This document shows, piece by piece, positions 27,636-36,178 of a DNA stretch of 64,000 bases. The notes below the pieces were generated by a model, which was not told where the DNA came from, made no database searches, and saw nothing but the letters and a program-made list of their open reading frames with translations. The stretch's first letter is position 1. Every line of letters starts with the position of its first letter. Position numbers and translations under genes: made by a program. The stretch is from Rhizobium leguminosarum bv. trifolii WSM2297 (GTDB lineage: Bacteria > Pseudomonadota > Alphaproteobacteria > Rhizobiales > Rhizobiaceae). The stretch lies in assembly GCF_000271845.1 (NCBI RefSeq), contig NZ_JH719395.1:2573624-2637623 (forward strand). Reading direction: 5' to 3'.

Positions 27636-28331
27636 TCAGACAGTCAGATGGCGGCGGGCCTCCGGCGTATCCAGGGTTTCGGCAAGGCCCTCATGCACGA
27701 TCTCGCCACGATCCATGATGTAGACGTAGTCGGCAAGCTCGCGGCAGAAATCCAGATATTGTTCGACGAGCAGGATCGCCATGCCGGTGGAATCGCGCAG
27801 ATACCGGATCGCCCGGCCGATATCCTTGATGATCGACGGCTGAATACCCTCGGTCGGCTCGTCGAGCACGAGAATCCTGGGGCGCGTCACCATGGCGCGC
27901 CCGATCGCCAGCTGCTGTTGCTGCCCGCCGGAAAGATCGCCGCCGCGGCGCGACAGCATCGACTTCAGCACCGGGAAGAGACTGAAGATGTCGTCGGGTA
28001 TGTTGCGGTCTCGGCGGCCAAGCGGGGCAAAGCCGGTTTCGAGATTTTCCTTGACCGTCAGCAGCGGGAAAATTTCGCGCCCCTGCGGCACATAGCCGAT
28101 GCCCTGCTTGGCGCGAGCAAAGGGCGGCAGGCCATTCAGCCTGGTATCGTTGAAGGTGACGGTGCCGGCCGACAGCGGATGCTGGCCGGTCACGGCACGC
28201 AGAAGCGAACTCTTGCCGACGCCATTGCGCCCCAGCACGCAGGTGATCTTGCCCATCTCGGCTTTGATCGAGATGCCGCGCAGCGCCTGGGCGGCGCCAT
28301 AATGCAGATTTGCGTTTTCGACTGTCAGCAT
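27636..28331 (-). CDS. urtE: Urea ABC transporter ATP-binding protein UrtE
   Basis: 231 residues, LivF-like ATPase. Walker [10 protein letters not shown], signature [14 protein letters not shown] and Walker [14 protein letters not shown] are clear; the EGIQP ending is characteristic of UrtE. It energises urea uptake with UrtD, through UrtB and UrtC. The ATG at 28331 is preceded by GGTGAACGG; ATG 28343, four codons earlier, is an alternative. It is separated from urtD by the TerB-like gene. Confidence 0.94.
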   Translation of the reverse strand: MLTVENANLHYGAAQALRGISIKAEMGKITCVLGRNGVGKSSLLRAVTGQHPLSAGTVTFNDTRLNGLPPFARAKQGIGYVPQGREIFPLLTVKENLETGFAPLGRRDRNIPDDIFSLFPVLKSMLSRRGGDLSGGQQQQLAIGRAMVTRPRILVLDEPTEGIQPSIIKDIGRAIRYLRDSTGMAILLVEQYLDFCRELADYVYIMDRGEIVHEGLAETLDTPEARRHLTV

Positions 28332-28349
28332 CCGTTCACCCATTCCCCA

Positions 28350-28883
28350 TCAGTTCATCAGTGTGCGCCTCAGCGTCTGCAAGGCGTGCTCCTGTTCTTT
28401 CGTTCTTTCGCCGCCGGCCGTGGCCACGTCCTCGGCAATGCCGATCAGTTGTTGACGCTCTTGCATGTCGAGCGCCTTTAGCCAGAGATCCCGGAACCGG
28501 CGGATCGGGTCTTCGGGACTGGTGACGTTCTTGGACGCCCACTCGCCGAAAACCAGCACCTCTTCCATGTCACCCGGCCGGATGATGCCTTTCATGCGGC
28601 TGCGCACGACCTCCTTCGCAGCGTCGACATACATCGGCTTCTCCTTGGCAAGGCAGAAGAAGAAGGCCACCGCCGCAATCGCCGGATCGGCGATCGAGGC
28701 CAGCGGCGCTACTTCCGCCTGCTTGCGAAGCTTTCCGCGCCTCAAGGCGCCCCGCATGCGCTCGACGGAATCGATGATCTCGTTCCCCGCCTCACGCACC
28801 ATTTTCAAACGCCAATACCAGATGACCGCGCCGCTGATCGCCGCGACCAGAATACCGAGAAAAGCCATGATGAAACCCCACAA
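28350..28883 (-). CDS. TerB-like protein between urtD and urtE
   Basis: 177 residues. An N-terminal membrane helix (FIMAFLGILVAAISGAVIWYW) is followed by a basic linker and an all-helical region (about 60-175) resembling TerB-type helical domains: DPAIAAVAFFFCLAKEKPMYVDAAKE, split as DPAIAAVAFFFCLA and KEKPMYVDAAKE, and a final QLIGIAEDVATAGGERTKEQE with the acidic spacing of that fold. It is conserved in position as an insert in the urt operon here; in most urt operons urtD and urtE are adjacent. The membrane anchor and cytoplasmic helical domain could interact with the transporter. Function unknown. Confidence 0.65.
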   Translation of the reverse strand: MWGFIMAFLGILVAAISGAVIWYWRLKMVREAGNEIIDSVERMRGALRRGKLRKQAEVAPLASIADPAIAAVAFFFCLAKEKPMYVDAAKEVVRSRMKGIIRPGDMEEVLVFGEWASKNVTSPEDPIRRFRDLWLKALDMQERQQLIGIAEDVATAGGERTKEQEHALQTLRRTLMN

Positions 28884-28944
28884 TAAACCCCGTCCGTTTT
28901 AGAACGTTTTCTTTTGTCAGGTTCAAGCCTATAAGTTGCATTGA

Positions 28945-29709
28945 TCACCGTCCGAGATAGTTCTCGATCACCTTGGGATCGGAACTGACAAAGTCGATCG
29001 AACCTTCCGCCAGCACCGAGCCCTCCGCAAGGCATGTGACCTTGACTCCGAGGTCGCGGATGAAGCCCATGTCGTGCTCGACGACGACAACCGACCGGGT
29101 CCTGGCGATATCCTTGAGCAGGATCGCCGTTTCCGCCGTCTCCGCATCCGTCATGCCGGCCACCGGTTCGTCGACGAGCAGAAGTTTTGGCTCCTGCGCC
29201 AGGAGCATACCGATCTCCAGCCACTGCTTCTGCCCGTGCGAGAGGTTGGCGGCGAATTCGTCGCGGCGGTGCGTCAGCCGCACTGTATCGAGGATTTCCT
29301 CGATACGGGTCTTGTCCTCGCCCGAAAGCCGATAGAACAGCGTCGAAAACACGCCGCGGCGGCGGCTCAGCGCCAGCTCCAGATTGTCCCAGACCGTATG
29401 GCTTTCGAAGACCGTGGGCTTCTGGAATTTGCGGCCGATGCCGAGCTGGGCAATGTCGGCCTCGTCCTTCTTGGTGAGGTCAACCGTGCCGTTGAAGAAC
29501 ACCTCGCCCTCATCGGGCCTGGTCTTGCCGGTGATGATATCCATCATCGTCGTCTTGCCGGCGCCGTTCGGGCCGATGATGGCGCGAAGCTCGCCGGGCT
29601 CGATGACGATCGACAGCGAATTCAGCGCCTTGAAGCCGTCGAAGGAAACCGAGACGCCGTTGAGATAAAGCACGCTGGTGGGTTTGACGTCGGGAATCAT
29701 CGTGTTCAC
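28945..29709 (-). CDS. urtD: Urea ABC transporter ATP-binding protein UrtD
   Basis: 254 residues, LivG-like ATPase with Walker A GPNGAGKTT, a signature reading LSHGQKQWLEIGM (the usual LSGGQ is LSHGQ, normal for UrtD) and Walker B LLLVDEPVAGMTD. Typical UrtD features are GRKFQKPTVFESHTVWDNLE and VVVVEHDMGFIRDLG. GTG 29709 overlaps the urtC stop (GTGA), indicating translational coupling; an ATG three codons later (29700) is an alternative. A 61-bp gap follows before the TerB-like gene. Confidence 0.95.
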   Translation of the reverse strand: MNTMIPDVKPTSVLYLNGVSVSFDGFKALNSLSIVIEPGELRAIIGPNGAGKTTMMDIITGKTRPDEGEVFFNGTVDLTKKDEADIAQLGIGRKFQKPTVFESHTVWDNLELALSRRRGVFSTLFYRLSGEDKTRIEEILDTVRLTHRRDEFAANLSHGQKQWLEIGMLLAQEPKLLLVDEPVAGMTDAETAETAILLKDIARTRSVVVVEHDMGFIRDLGVKVTCLAEGSVLAEGSIDFVSSDPKVIENYLGR

Positions 29710-30869
29710 TCCGCTGCCTGGATTTTCGGCTCGATATCGTCTCCCAGCACGGCCGGCGGGGCAGCCTTGGAGACGGCCTTCCGCTTGCCGAGATATTGGG
29801 CGACCGTGCCGACGACGCCCTTCGGCAGGAACAGCGTGACGGCGACGAAGAGGCCGCCAAGCGCAAACAGCCAGAACTCAGGGAAGAGGCCGGTGAAAAC
29901 AGTCTTGCCGCCGTTGACGAGGATCGCACCGATGATCGGCCCGATCAGCGTCGCGCGCCCGCCGACCGCCGTCCAGATGACGACTTCGATTGAGTTGGCA
30001 GGGGCGAATTCGCCGGGATTGATGATGCCGACCTGCGGCACATAAAGCGCCCCGGCAATTCCCGCCATCATCGCCGAGACGACGAAGGTGAAAAGTTTGA
30101 AATGCTCAACGCGGTAACCGAGGAAGCGCGTGCGGCTTTCGGCATCACGTACACCGACCAGCACCTTGCCGAACTTCGAGCGCACGATCGCCGAGGCAAG
30201 CAGCAGCGACAGCGCCAGCAAGATCGCGGTTGCCGCAAAGAGGGCTGCACGCGTGCCGTCGGCCTGGACGTTGAAGCCGATAATGTCCTTGAAATCGGTA
30301 AGGCCGTTATTACCGCCAAAACCCATGTCGTTGCGGAAGAAGGCGAGCAGCAGCGCGTAGGTCATCGCCTGGGTAATGATCGAGAGATAGACACCGTTGA
30401 CGCGTGAGCGGAAGGCGAACCAGCCGAAAACGAAGGCAAGCAGCCCGGGCACGACGAGAACCATCAGCGCCGCAAACCAGAAGTGGTTGAAGCCGTACCA
30501 GAACCAGGGCAGATCCTTCCAGTTCAGGAACACCATGAAGTCAGGCAGGATTGGGTCGCCATAGCTGCCGCGGGTGCCGATCTGGCGCATCAGATACATG
30601 CCCATCGCATAACCGCCGAGCGCGAAGAAGGCGCCGTGGCCGAGCGAGAGGATGCCGCAGAAGCCCCAGACGAGATCGAGCGCAAGCGCCAATAGCGCAT
30701 AGGTCAGATATTTGCCAAACAGCGACATGATGTAAGTCGGGATATGCAGCGGGTTGGTCGGCCCCGTCATCAGGTTCAGAACCGGCACAAGAACGGCGAC
30801 CAGAAGCAAGAGGGCGATTGCAATGACGATCTTGCGATCGAGAGACCGGAGAAGGAAGGCCGTAATCAT
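29706..30869 (-). CDS. urtC: Urea ABC transporter permease UrtC
   Basis: 387 residues, LivM-like inner-membrane permease with about ten hydrophobic segments. Family traits include WGFCGILSLGHGAFFALGGYAMGMYLMR (pieces: WGFCGILSLGHGAFFALGG, YAMGMYLMR) near residue 70-95, the GNNGLTDF segment near 190 and GGRATLIGPIIGAILVN near 310. UrtB and UrtC form the membrane channel. ATG 30869 overlaps the urtB stop (ATGA). Confidence 0.95.
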   Translation of the reverse strand: MITAFLLRSLDRKIVIAIALLLLVAVLVPVLNLMTGPTNPLHIPTYIMSLFGKYLTYALLALALDLVWGFCGILSLGHGAFFALGGYAMGMYLMRQIGTRGSYGDPILPDFMVFLNWKDLPWFWYGFNHFWFAALMVLVVPGLLAFVFGWFAFRSRVNGVYLSIITQAMTYALLLAFFRNDMGFGGNNGLTDFKDIIGFNVQADGTRAALFAATAILLALSLLLASAIVRSKFGKVLVGVRDAESRTRFLGYRVEHFKLFTFVVSAMMAGIAGALYVPQVGIINPGEFAPANSIEVVIWTAVGGRATLIGPIIGAILVNGGKTVFTGLFPEFWLFALGGLFVAVTLFLPKGVVGTVAQYLGKRKAVSKAAPPAVLGDDIEPKIQAAE

Positions 30870-32503
30870 GCTTCCACTGCCCTTCCTTTGAGTGCGAAGA
30901 GCCCGCGGGGGCGCTTCTGGATGAAGAGAATGATGAGGACGAGCACCAGGATCTTGCCAAGCACGGCGCCGGCGAAGGGCTCGAGGAACTTGTTGACGAC
31001 ACCGAGCGACAAAGCACCGACCAGCGTGCCCCAGAGATTGCCGACACCGCCGAACACCACGACCATGAAGCTGTCGATGATGTAGTTCTGACCGAGGTTC
31101 GGCGAGACGTTGTCAATCTGGCTGAGCGCCACGCCGGCAATGCCGGCAATGCCGGAACCGAGCGCGAAGGTGAAGGCATCGACCCAGCCGGTGCGGATAC
31201 CCATCGAGGAGGCCATGCGCCGGTTCTGCGTGACGGCGCGCATCTGCAGACCGAAGGCGGAGCGTTTCAAAAGCATGAGCAGCGTCAGAAACACGACCAT
31301 GGAGAAGACGATGATCCAGAGCCGGTTCCAGGTGATGGCGAGACCGCCGAGATCGAAGACGCCGGACATCCAGCTCGGATTGCGCACTTCGCGGTTGGTC
31401 GGGCCGAAATAGCTGCGGATTGCCTGCTGCAGGATCAGCGATACGCCCCAGGTGGCGAGCAGGGTTTCCAGCGGCCGGCCATAGAGATAGCGGATGACGG
31501 CGCGTTCGATGACCAGACCGACGAAACCGGTAAAGACGAAGGCGGCCGGCACCGCGAAGGCCAGCGAATAATCAGCGAGCGAGGGAAAGGCCGAGGTGAT
31601 GTACTCCTGCACGACATATGTCGTATAGGCTCCGATCATCACCATTTCGCCATGCGCCATGTTGATGACGCCCATGACGCCGAAGGTGATGGCAAGGCCG
31701 ATCGCCGCAAGCAGCAGCACCGAGCCGAGGGACAGGCCGTACCAGACGTTCTGGGCGACGTCCCACAGCGCCAGGCTGCGATTGATGGAACTGATATCGG
31801 CCTGGATCGCCGGCTTCAAATCCTCGGGCGCGGTTTCGAGTGTCGTCGTCAGAATGGTCAGCGCATCGCGATTGCCGCGAGCCGCGATCGTATCGATTGC
31901 AGCCTTCTTGTCTTCGACGCTCGCATCCGTCTTCAAGAGCAGCACGGCTCGCGCCGCTTCCATCGTATTCTTGATCTCCGCATCCTTTTCGGCCGCAAGT
32001 GCCGAATTCAGCAGCTCGAGATTGGCGGGATCGGCGTCTTTCAGCAGCCCCTGCGCCGCGGCGAGCCGCGCGGAACGGTCCGGGCTCATCAGCGTCAACT
32101 GGCTGTTGGCGGCGCTGATGACGCCGCGAAGCGCGTTGTTGATCTTGACCTTGGTCATCAGATCCGGATCGACATCGGCAGCCGCTTCGCCGGTGATCGG
32201 ATCGGAATAGGTCGGTTCGTCATCGGTACCGCCCTGGAGGAGAACCGGACCGCCATCGGAGTTGACGTAGAGAAGGCCGCCGCTCAGCTGCTGCAGGATC
32301 TGGCTGACATGCGGGTCTTTGGAGGCGACCAGCGCCTTGATGGCCGCTTCGCGTTCCGGGAAATCGCCGACGCCGAGCGCATCGATAAGGACATGGATAT
32401 CGTCCTCGGCCCGAACTTCGCCCGACAATGACAGACTTGAAATTGTTAGGCCAGAAAATGCCAGGCAGAGCGTGATCAGGAAAATCTTTATGGCGCGACA
32501 CAT
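30866..32503 (-). CDS. urtB: Urea ABC transporter permease UrtB with long periplasmic N-terminus
   Basis: 545 residues. A signal peptide (IFLITLCLAFSGLTISSLSLS) precedes about 210 residues of helical repeat-like sequence (ALGVGDFPEREAAIKALVASKDPHV, split as ALGVGDFPEREAAIKAL and VASKDPHV; RSARLAAAQGLLKDADPANLE, split as RSARLAAAQGLL and KDADPANLE), resembling HEAT-type repeats, and then a LivH-like permease domain (about 255-540) with GVMGVINMAHGEMVMIGAY. The N-terminal extension is a known trait of proteobacterial UrtB. Possible role: docking of the UrtA binding protein. ATG 32503. Confidence 0.95.
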   Translation of the reverse strand: MCRAIKIFLITLCLAFSGLTISSLSLSGEVRAEDDIHVLIDALGVGDFPEREAAIKALVASKDPHVSQILQQLSGGLLYVNSDGGPVLLQGGTDDEPTYSDPITGEAAADVDPDLMTKVKINNALRGVISAANSQLTLMSPDRSARLAAAQGLLKDADPANLELLNSALAAEKDAEIKNTMEAARAVLLLKTDASVEDKKAAIDTIAARGNRDALTILTTTLETAPEDLKPAIQADISSINRSLALWDVAQNVWYGLSLGSVLLLAAIGLAITFGVMGVINMAHGEMVMIGAYTTYVVQEYITSAFPSLADYSLAFAVPAAFVFTGFVGLVIERAVIRYLYGRPLETLLATWGVSLILQQAIRSYFGPTNREVRNPSWMSGVFDLGGLAITWNRLWIIVFSMVVFLTLLMLLKRSAFGLQMRAVTQNRRMASSMGIRTGWVDAFTFALGSGIAGIAGVALSQIDNVSPNLGQNYIIDSFMVVVFGGVGNLWGTLVGALSLGVVNKFLEPFAGAVLGKILVLVLIILFIQKRPRGLFALKGRAVEA

Positions 32504-32557
32504 CGGCTTTCTCGCCCTTGATATCGTTGGCCTTACGGCGCAATCGCTGGGACGGAG

Positions 32558-32587
32558 CTTCCGCCCGGGATCAAACCCGGACGGAAG
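32558..32587 (-). other. Stem-loop between urtA and urtB
   Basis: Arms 32558-32569 and 32576-32587 pair over 12 bp with one mismatch around a 6-nt loop (the arms are CTTCCGCCCGGG and CCCGGACGGAAG). No T tract follows on the minus strand. It may stabilise upstream urtA mRNA or reduce readthrough into urtB, as is common between a binding-protein gene and its permease genes. Confidence 0.55.
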
Positions 32588-32617
32588 TCACTCGGCATCG
32601 ATAGTTCGAAGGGTCTA

Positions 32618-33910
32618 TCAGGAACCCTTGCCGCCGCACTTGCCGGTTGCAACGTTGAAGTTGCCGCAAGACATGGGCTTGCGCCAATCGGAGATCAGAT
32701 CCTTGGAGTCCGGCAGGTAATCCGACCATTCGTCGCCGACGACGGCGGGCGTCTGCTGGACGATTTCGAACTGGCCATTGGCCTGGATTTCACCGATCAG
32801 CACCGGCTTGGTGATGTGGTGGTTCGGCATGACAGTCGCATAACCGCCGGAGAGGTTCGGAACGCTGACGCCGATGATCGAGTCGAGAACCTTGTCGGTA
32901 TCGGTCGTGCCGGCAGCCTGGACGGCCTTAACCCATGCGTTGAAGCCGATATAGGCAGCTTCCATCGGGTCGTTGGTTACACGCTTGTCGTTCTTGGTGT
33001 AGGCATGCCAGTCCTTGATGAACTTCTTGTTGGCCGGGCTTTCGACAGATTCGAAGTAGTTCCAGGCAGCGAGATGGCCAACGAGCGGCTTGGTATCGAG
33101 ACCGGCAAGTTCTTCTTCGCCGACCGAGAAGGCGACGACGGGGATGTCGGTTGCCTTGATGCCCTTGTTGCCCAGTTCCTTGTAGAACGGAACGTTGGCA
33201 TCTCCGTTGATCGTCGAGACGACGGCGGTCTTCTTGCCGGCCGAACCGAATTCCTTGATCTTGGAAACTTCGGTCTGCCAGTCGGAGAAGCCGAACGGCG
33301 TGTAGTTGGTCATGATGTCTTCTTTCGGAATACCCTTCGAAATCAGGTATGCCTCGAGAATCTTGTTGGTCGTGCGCGGATAGACATAGTCGGTACCTTC
33401 GAGCACGAAGCGCTTGACGCCTTCTTTTTCCATCAGATAGTCGACGGCCGGAATTGCCTGCTGGTTCGGAGCCGCCCCGGTGTAGAAGATGTTGCGCGAG
33501 GATTCTTCGCCTTCATACTGCACGGGATAGAAGAGCAGCGAATTCAGCTCTTCGAATACCGGCAGGACGGATTTGCGCGAGGACGAGGTCCAGCAGCCGA
33601 ATACGGCGGCGACCTTGTCCTTTTCGATCAGCTCGCGTGCCTTTTCGGCAAACAGCGGCCAGTCGGAAGCCGGATCGACGACGACGGCCTCAAGCTTCTT
33701 GCCGAGAAGGCCGCCCTTCTTGTTCTGCTCGTCGATGAGCATCAGCATGGCGTCTTTCAGCGTGGTTTCTGAAATCGCCATCGTGCCGGAGAGCGAATGC
33801 AATACGCCGACTTTGATCGTGTCGTCGGCGGCCACCGCGCCCTGAAAGGCGGCCGATGCCGCCATGACGGCGCCGAGCGCAGCGCCGGTGATCGTGGATC
33901 TGAAATTCAT
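32618..33910 (-). CDS. urtA: Urea-binding periplasmic protein UrtA
   Basis: 430 residues. Signal peptide MNFRSTITGAALGAVMAASA with cleavage near GAVAAD (about 28). The mature part has the type I binding-protein fold of the Urt family: IKVGVLHSLSGTMAISETTLKD (pieces: IKVGVLHSLSGTMAI, SETTLKD), FGCWTSSSRKSVLPVFEE, LLFYPVQYEGEESS, and FSVGEEELAGLDT. It captures urea or short amides and hands them to UrtBC. Start at 33910 chosen from the signal peptide; a longer frame to 34057 lacks it. The urt operon promoter must lie in 33911-34043, but I cannot define NtrC or sigma-54 sites in it. Confidence 0.95.
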   Translation of the reverse strand: MNFRSTITGAALGAVMAASAAFQGAVAADDTIKVGVLHSLSGTMAISETTLKDAMLMLIDEQNKKGGLLGKKLEAVVVDPASDWPLFAEKARELIEKDKVAAVFGCWTSSSRKSVLPVFEELNSLLFYPVQYEGEESSRNIFYTGAAPNQQAIPAVDYLMEKEGVKRFVLEGTDYVYPRTTNKILEAYLISKGIPKEDIMTNYTPFGFSDWQTEVSKIKEFGSAGKKTAVVSTINGDANVPFYKELGNKGIKATDIPVVAFSVGEEELAGLDTKPLVGHLAAWNYFESVESPANKKFIKDWHAYTKNDKRVTNDPMEAAYIGFNAWVKAVQAAGTTDTDKVLDSIIGVSVPNLSGGYATVMPNHHITKPVLIGEIQANGQFEIVQQTPAVVGDEWSDYLPDSKDLISDWRKPMSCGNFNVATGKCGGKGS

Positions 33911-34043
33911 CTGTTTGAGCCCCTCTTCTTGTTCCGCAACAGGCCGGAAACGGAATTTAACTGTTGCCGAGGGGACTATCGGGTGCTGCAACGCAAAAAC
34001 ACATACGCAAAATGACGTAGGCGCAGGGGCAAACGGACCGGGG

Positions 34044-34077
34044 GAAGGAAAGGGCATCTCCGCAGCTCAAGATGCCC
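34044..34077 (-). terminator. Possible terminator after the phosphatase gene
   Basis: An 8-bp stem (34052-34059 GGGCATCT with 34070-34077 AGATGCCC) with a 10-nt loop; on the minus strand it is followed by TTTCCTT. It lies 22 bp past the phosphatase stop and before urtA. Weak T tract. Confidence 0.5.
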
Positions 34078-34098
34078 CTCCTGGTTCGGAGACGGAAA

Positions 34099-36000
34099 TT
34101 AGCCGTCGATCGTCAAAGTGACCGCCGTCGGACCGTAGGAGAGGCTGGCCTTGTGGCCGGAAACGGTGACCTTGCCGAAGGTGCCGGAAAGGGCGCCAGC
34201 CTTCAGGATCTCGATCTTCGTTCCGGGCGCCGGGGCATAGCCATCGGCAAGCGTCACTTCGAGATCGCCGGCCAACGCCGCCTCGCCTCCGACGGACAGC
34301 GTGCCTGCACCGTTCGCGCCGATTGTCAGCTTCGCCGCGGCCTTGGCGGACTGCTGATAATCGCCGCCCACGGTCAGAGGTTTGTTGGCCGCCACAACCA
34401 GCGAACCGCCATTGATCGTTAGCCCGCCGGTGCCGAAGGCGGAGGGCGAGCCGGCCACCAGCGCGCCCTCGTCCAGCGCGGTGCCGCCGGCATAGCTGTT
34501 GGCGCCGGAAAGCCCGAGAATGCCGCTGCCGCCCTTCACGAGCCTGCCCTTGCCGCCGATGTCGTTGCGCCAACTATCGATCGCATTGAAGCCGCCCTTT
34601 GCCGCATCCATCGTCACGGTCACATCCTGATCGAAGGCACCGTAGCCGTCGGCGGCGGCAAACAGGTTGAGACGGCCGTAACCCGCATCGTCAATGAGCG
34701 GATAGCCAGAGGCGATCTCTGTCGTCTTCAACACCTCGCGGCGCTGCGCGCCGTCGAGATAGGGCAGACGCGTTTCGAGAAGCGCTTCGGCGCCCTGCGG
34801 CACGCGAGCCGGCTGGTCGGTCGCATGGATCGTCGGCAGGCCGTAGCTCAGGCGCTGCAGTACGTAAGCGCGATTGGCGTCATGATCGGCAAAGCGGTCC
34901 GCCGCGATCGGCGCCGCATGCGCAGCGACTTCGAGCGCACTCGCATCGGCAACGGCGGATTTGGCGATGAGCCATGACTGCGCCTGGGCGTAAGCATTGC
35001 TCTTCAGCGCTGAGTTGTCGGCCTTGTTCAGATTATAGACCACCGTCGCGGTGCCGAGCATGCGGCCGCCCATTACGTCGAGAGGAGAATGCATGCCGGA
35101 AAGAATACGGTCTTCGCCCAGTTCGCTGGCGCGCGTGATCATTTCCTGAAAGCGCTGCGGCACGAGGTAGGCCATGGCAAGTGCATCCCGCCAGGCTTCC
35201 GCCGTATGACCGCTCGGGAAGCCACCATCCTCGACCGGCTTGCCGCTCTTGGCAGGCTCCAGGGTCGGAACAACCGACACATCCTGGCTCCAGCGGTACG
35301 GACGGCCATATTTAAAATAACGCTTGGCTGGCTCCGTCGAGCCGTCACCGCTTGCAGCGTTGATGAAGTCGATTGCAAGACCCATGTCCGGGTTTGCTTC
35401 GGTCTTGTTTTCCGTGTCCGGCTTGCTGCCGGCGCCGCGATTGTTGCCCTTGTCGTCATATTTGACCGTCGTCGCATCGGCCGCCACCTCGGTGATCGTG
35501 GTGGTCTGTTTGGAGCCGGCCTTCCAGGTAGGCGTCAACGGACCGAGGCCGTCGACGATGCTGGCATTCTTGCCGCGCCGATCGTCGAGATAGGCGGCCA
35601 CGGCCTGATCGGCGGTCCGCGCCCGCGTCGCGTTGACGACATAGGCGATGTTTGCATCGTGGACGGCCTGGTTGACGATATGGCCGTCGGTTTTGCTGGA
35701 AGGAATGCCGTCCCAATCCGTCTTGGCGACCGCCGGGCAATTGTCCTTGGCCGGGGCTTCGACGCCCGCATCGACGAAGGGCGTTCGCGGAGTCCAGACT
35801 TCGAGGAAGCCGGAAAGAAGATGAACGGCGGCGTTGGTGTCCACCGTCGAGAAGCAGGCGTCACCGCGCTTATTGGTGTTTCCGGTCTCGACATAAGGCG
35901 CCTTCGCCACTGTCACCTGCTCGGCGCCGGCAAGCGAAGGCACGATCGAAACAAGGCAGACGAGGGCGGTGCTCAGGCGGAAAAGGCTTGAAACAGACAT
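34099..36000 (-). CDS. Secreted PAP2-type acid phosphatase with autotransporter-associated repeat
   Basis: 633 residues. Signal peptide MSVSSLFRLSTALVCLVSIV with cleavage near SLAGA (about 26). The central PAP2 (acid phosphatase/haloperoxidase) motifs are complete: K226-x6-R233-P (KRYFKYGRP), PSGH at 262-265 and R298-x5-H304-x3-D308. A C-terminal region (about 490-633) contains an autotransporter-associated beta-strand repeat (KGGSGILGLSGANSYAGGTALDEGALV, split as KGGSGILGLSGANS and YAGGTALDEGALV), but the roughly 270-residue beta-barrel translocator is absent: the protein stops after SYGPTAVTLTIDG. It may be secreted into the periplasm or rely on another route. The start at 36000 is chosen from the signal peptide. 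Upstream of urtA, but not obviously part of that operon. Confidence 0.87.
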   Translation of the reverse strand: MSVSSLFRLSTALVCLVSIVPSLAGAEQVTVAKAPYVETGNTNKRGDACFSTVDTNAAVHLLSGFLEVWTPRTPFVDAGVEAPAKDNCPAVAKTDWDGIPSSKTDGHIVNQAVHDANIAYVVNATRARTADQAVAAYLDDRRGKNASIVDGLGPLTPTWKAGSKQTTTITEVAADATTVKYDDKGNNRGAGSKPDTENKTEANPDMGLAIDFINAASGDGSTEPAKRYFKYGRPYRWSQDVSVVPTLEPAKSGKPVEDGGFPSGHTAEAWRDALAMAYLVPQRFQEMITRASELGEDRILSGMHSPLDVMGGRMLGTATVVYNLNKADNSALKSNAYAQAQSWLIAKSAVADASALEVAAHAAPIAADRFADHDANRAYVLQRLSYGLPTIHATDQPARVPQGAEALLETRLPYLDGAQRREVLKTTEIASGYPLIDDAGYGRLNLFAAADGYGAFDQDVTVTMDAAKGGFNAIDSWRNDIGGKGRLVKGGSGILGLSGANSYAGGTALDEGALVAGSPSAFGTGGLTINGGSLVVAANKPLTVGGDYQQSAKAAAKLTIGANGAGTLSVGGEAALAGDLEVTLADGYAPAPGTKIEILKAGALSGTFGKVTVSGHKASLSYGPTAVTLTIDG

Positions 36001-36178
36001 GGGTGATACCTGAAATGATTGAACGAACGGCGGGAGAGTTAGAGGGCTTGTGTGACAGACCGGCTTCAAAAATATGGCGGTTCCGTGAATCTGCCAGTGC
36101 TCCGCCCTTGCCTTTCTCGCCCATCCCGCCAAAACTGTTTCGAGACGATGAGGCCAACCGGAATGCCGGAAGGAAGAC

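Noticed and set aside
33911..34098. Search for a sigma-54 (NtrC) promoter before urtA
   Set aside because: No GG-N10-GC pattern with the expected flanks was found on the minus strand.
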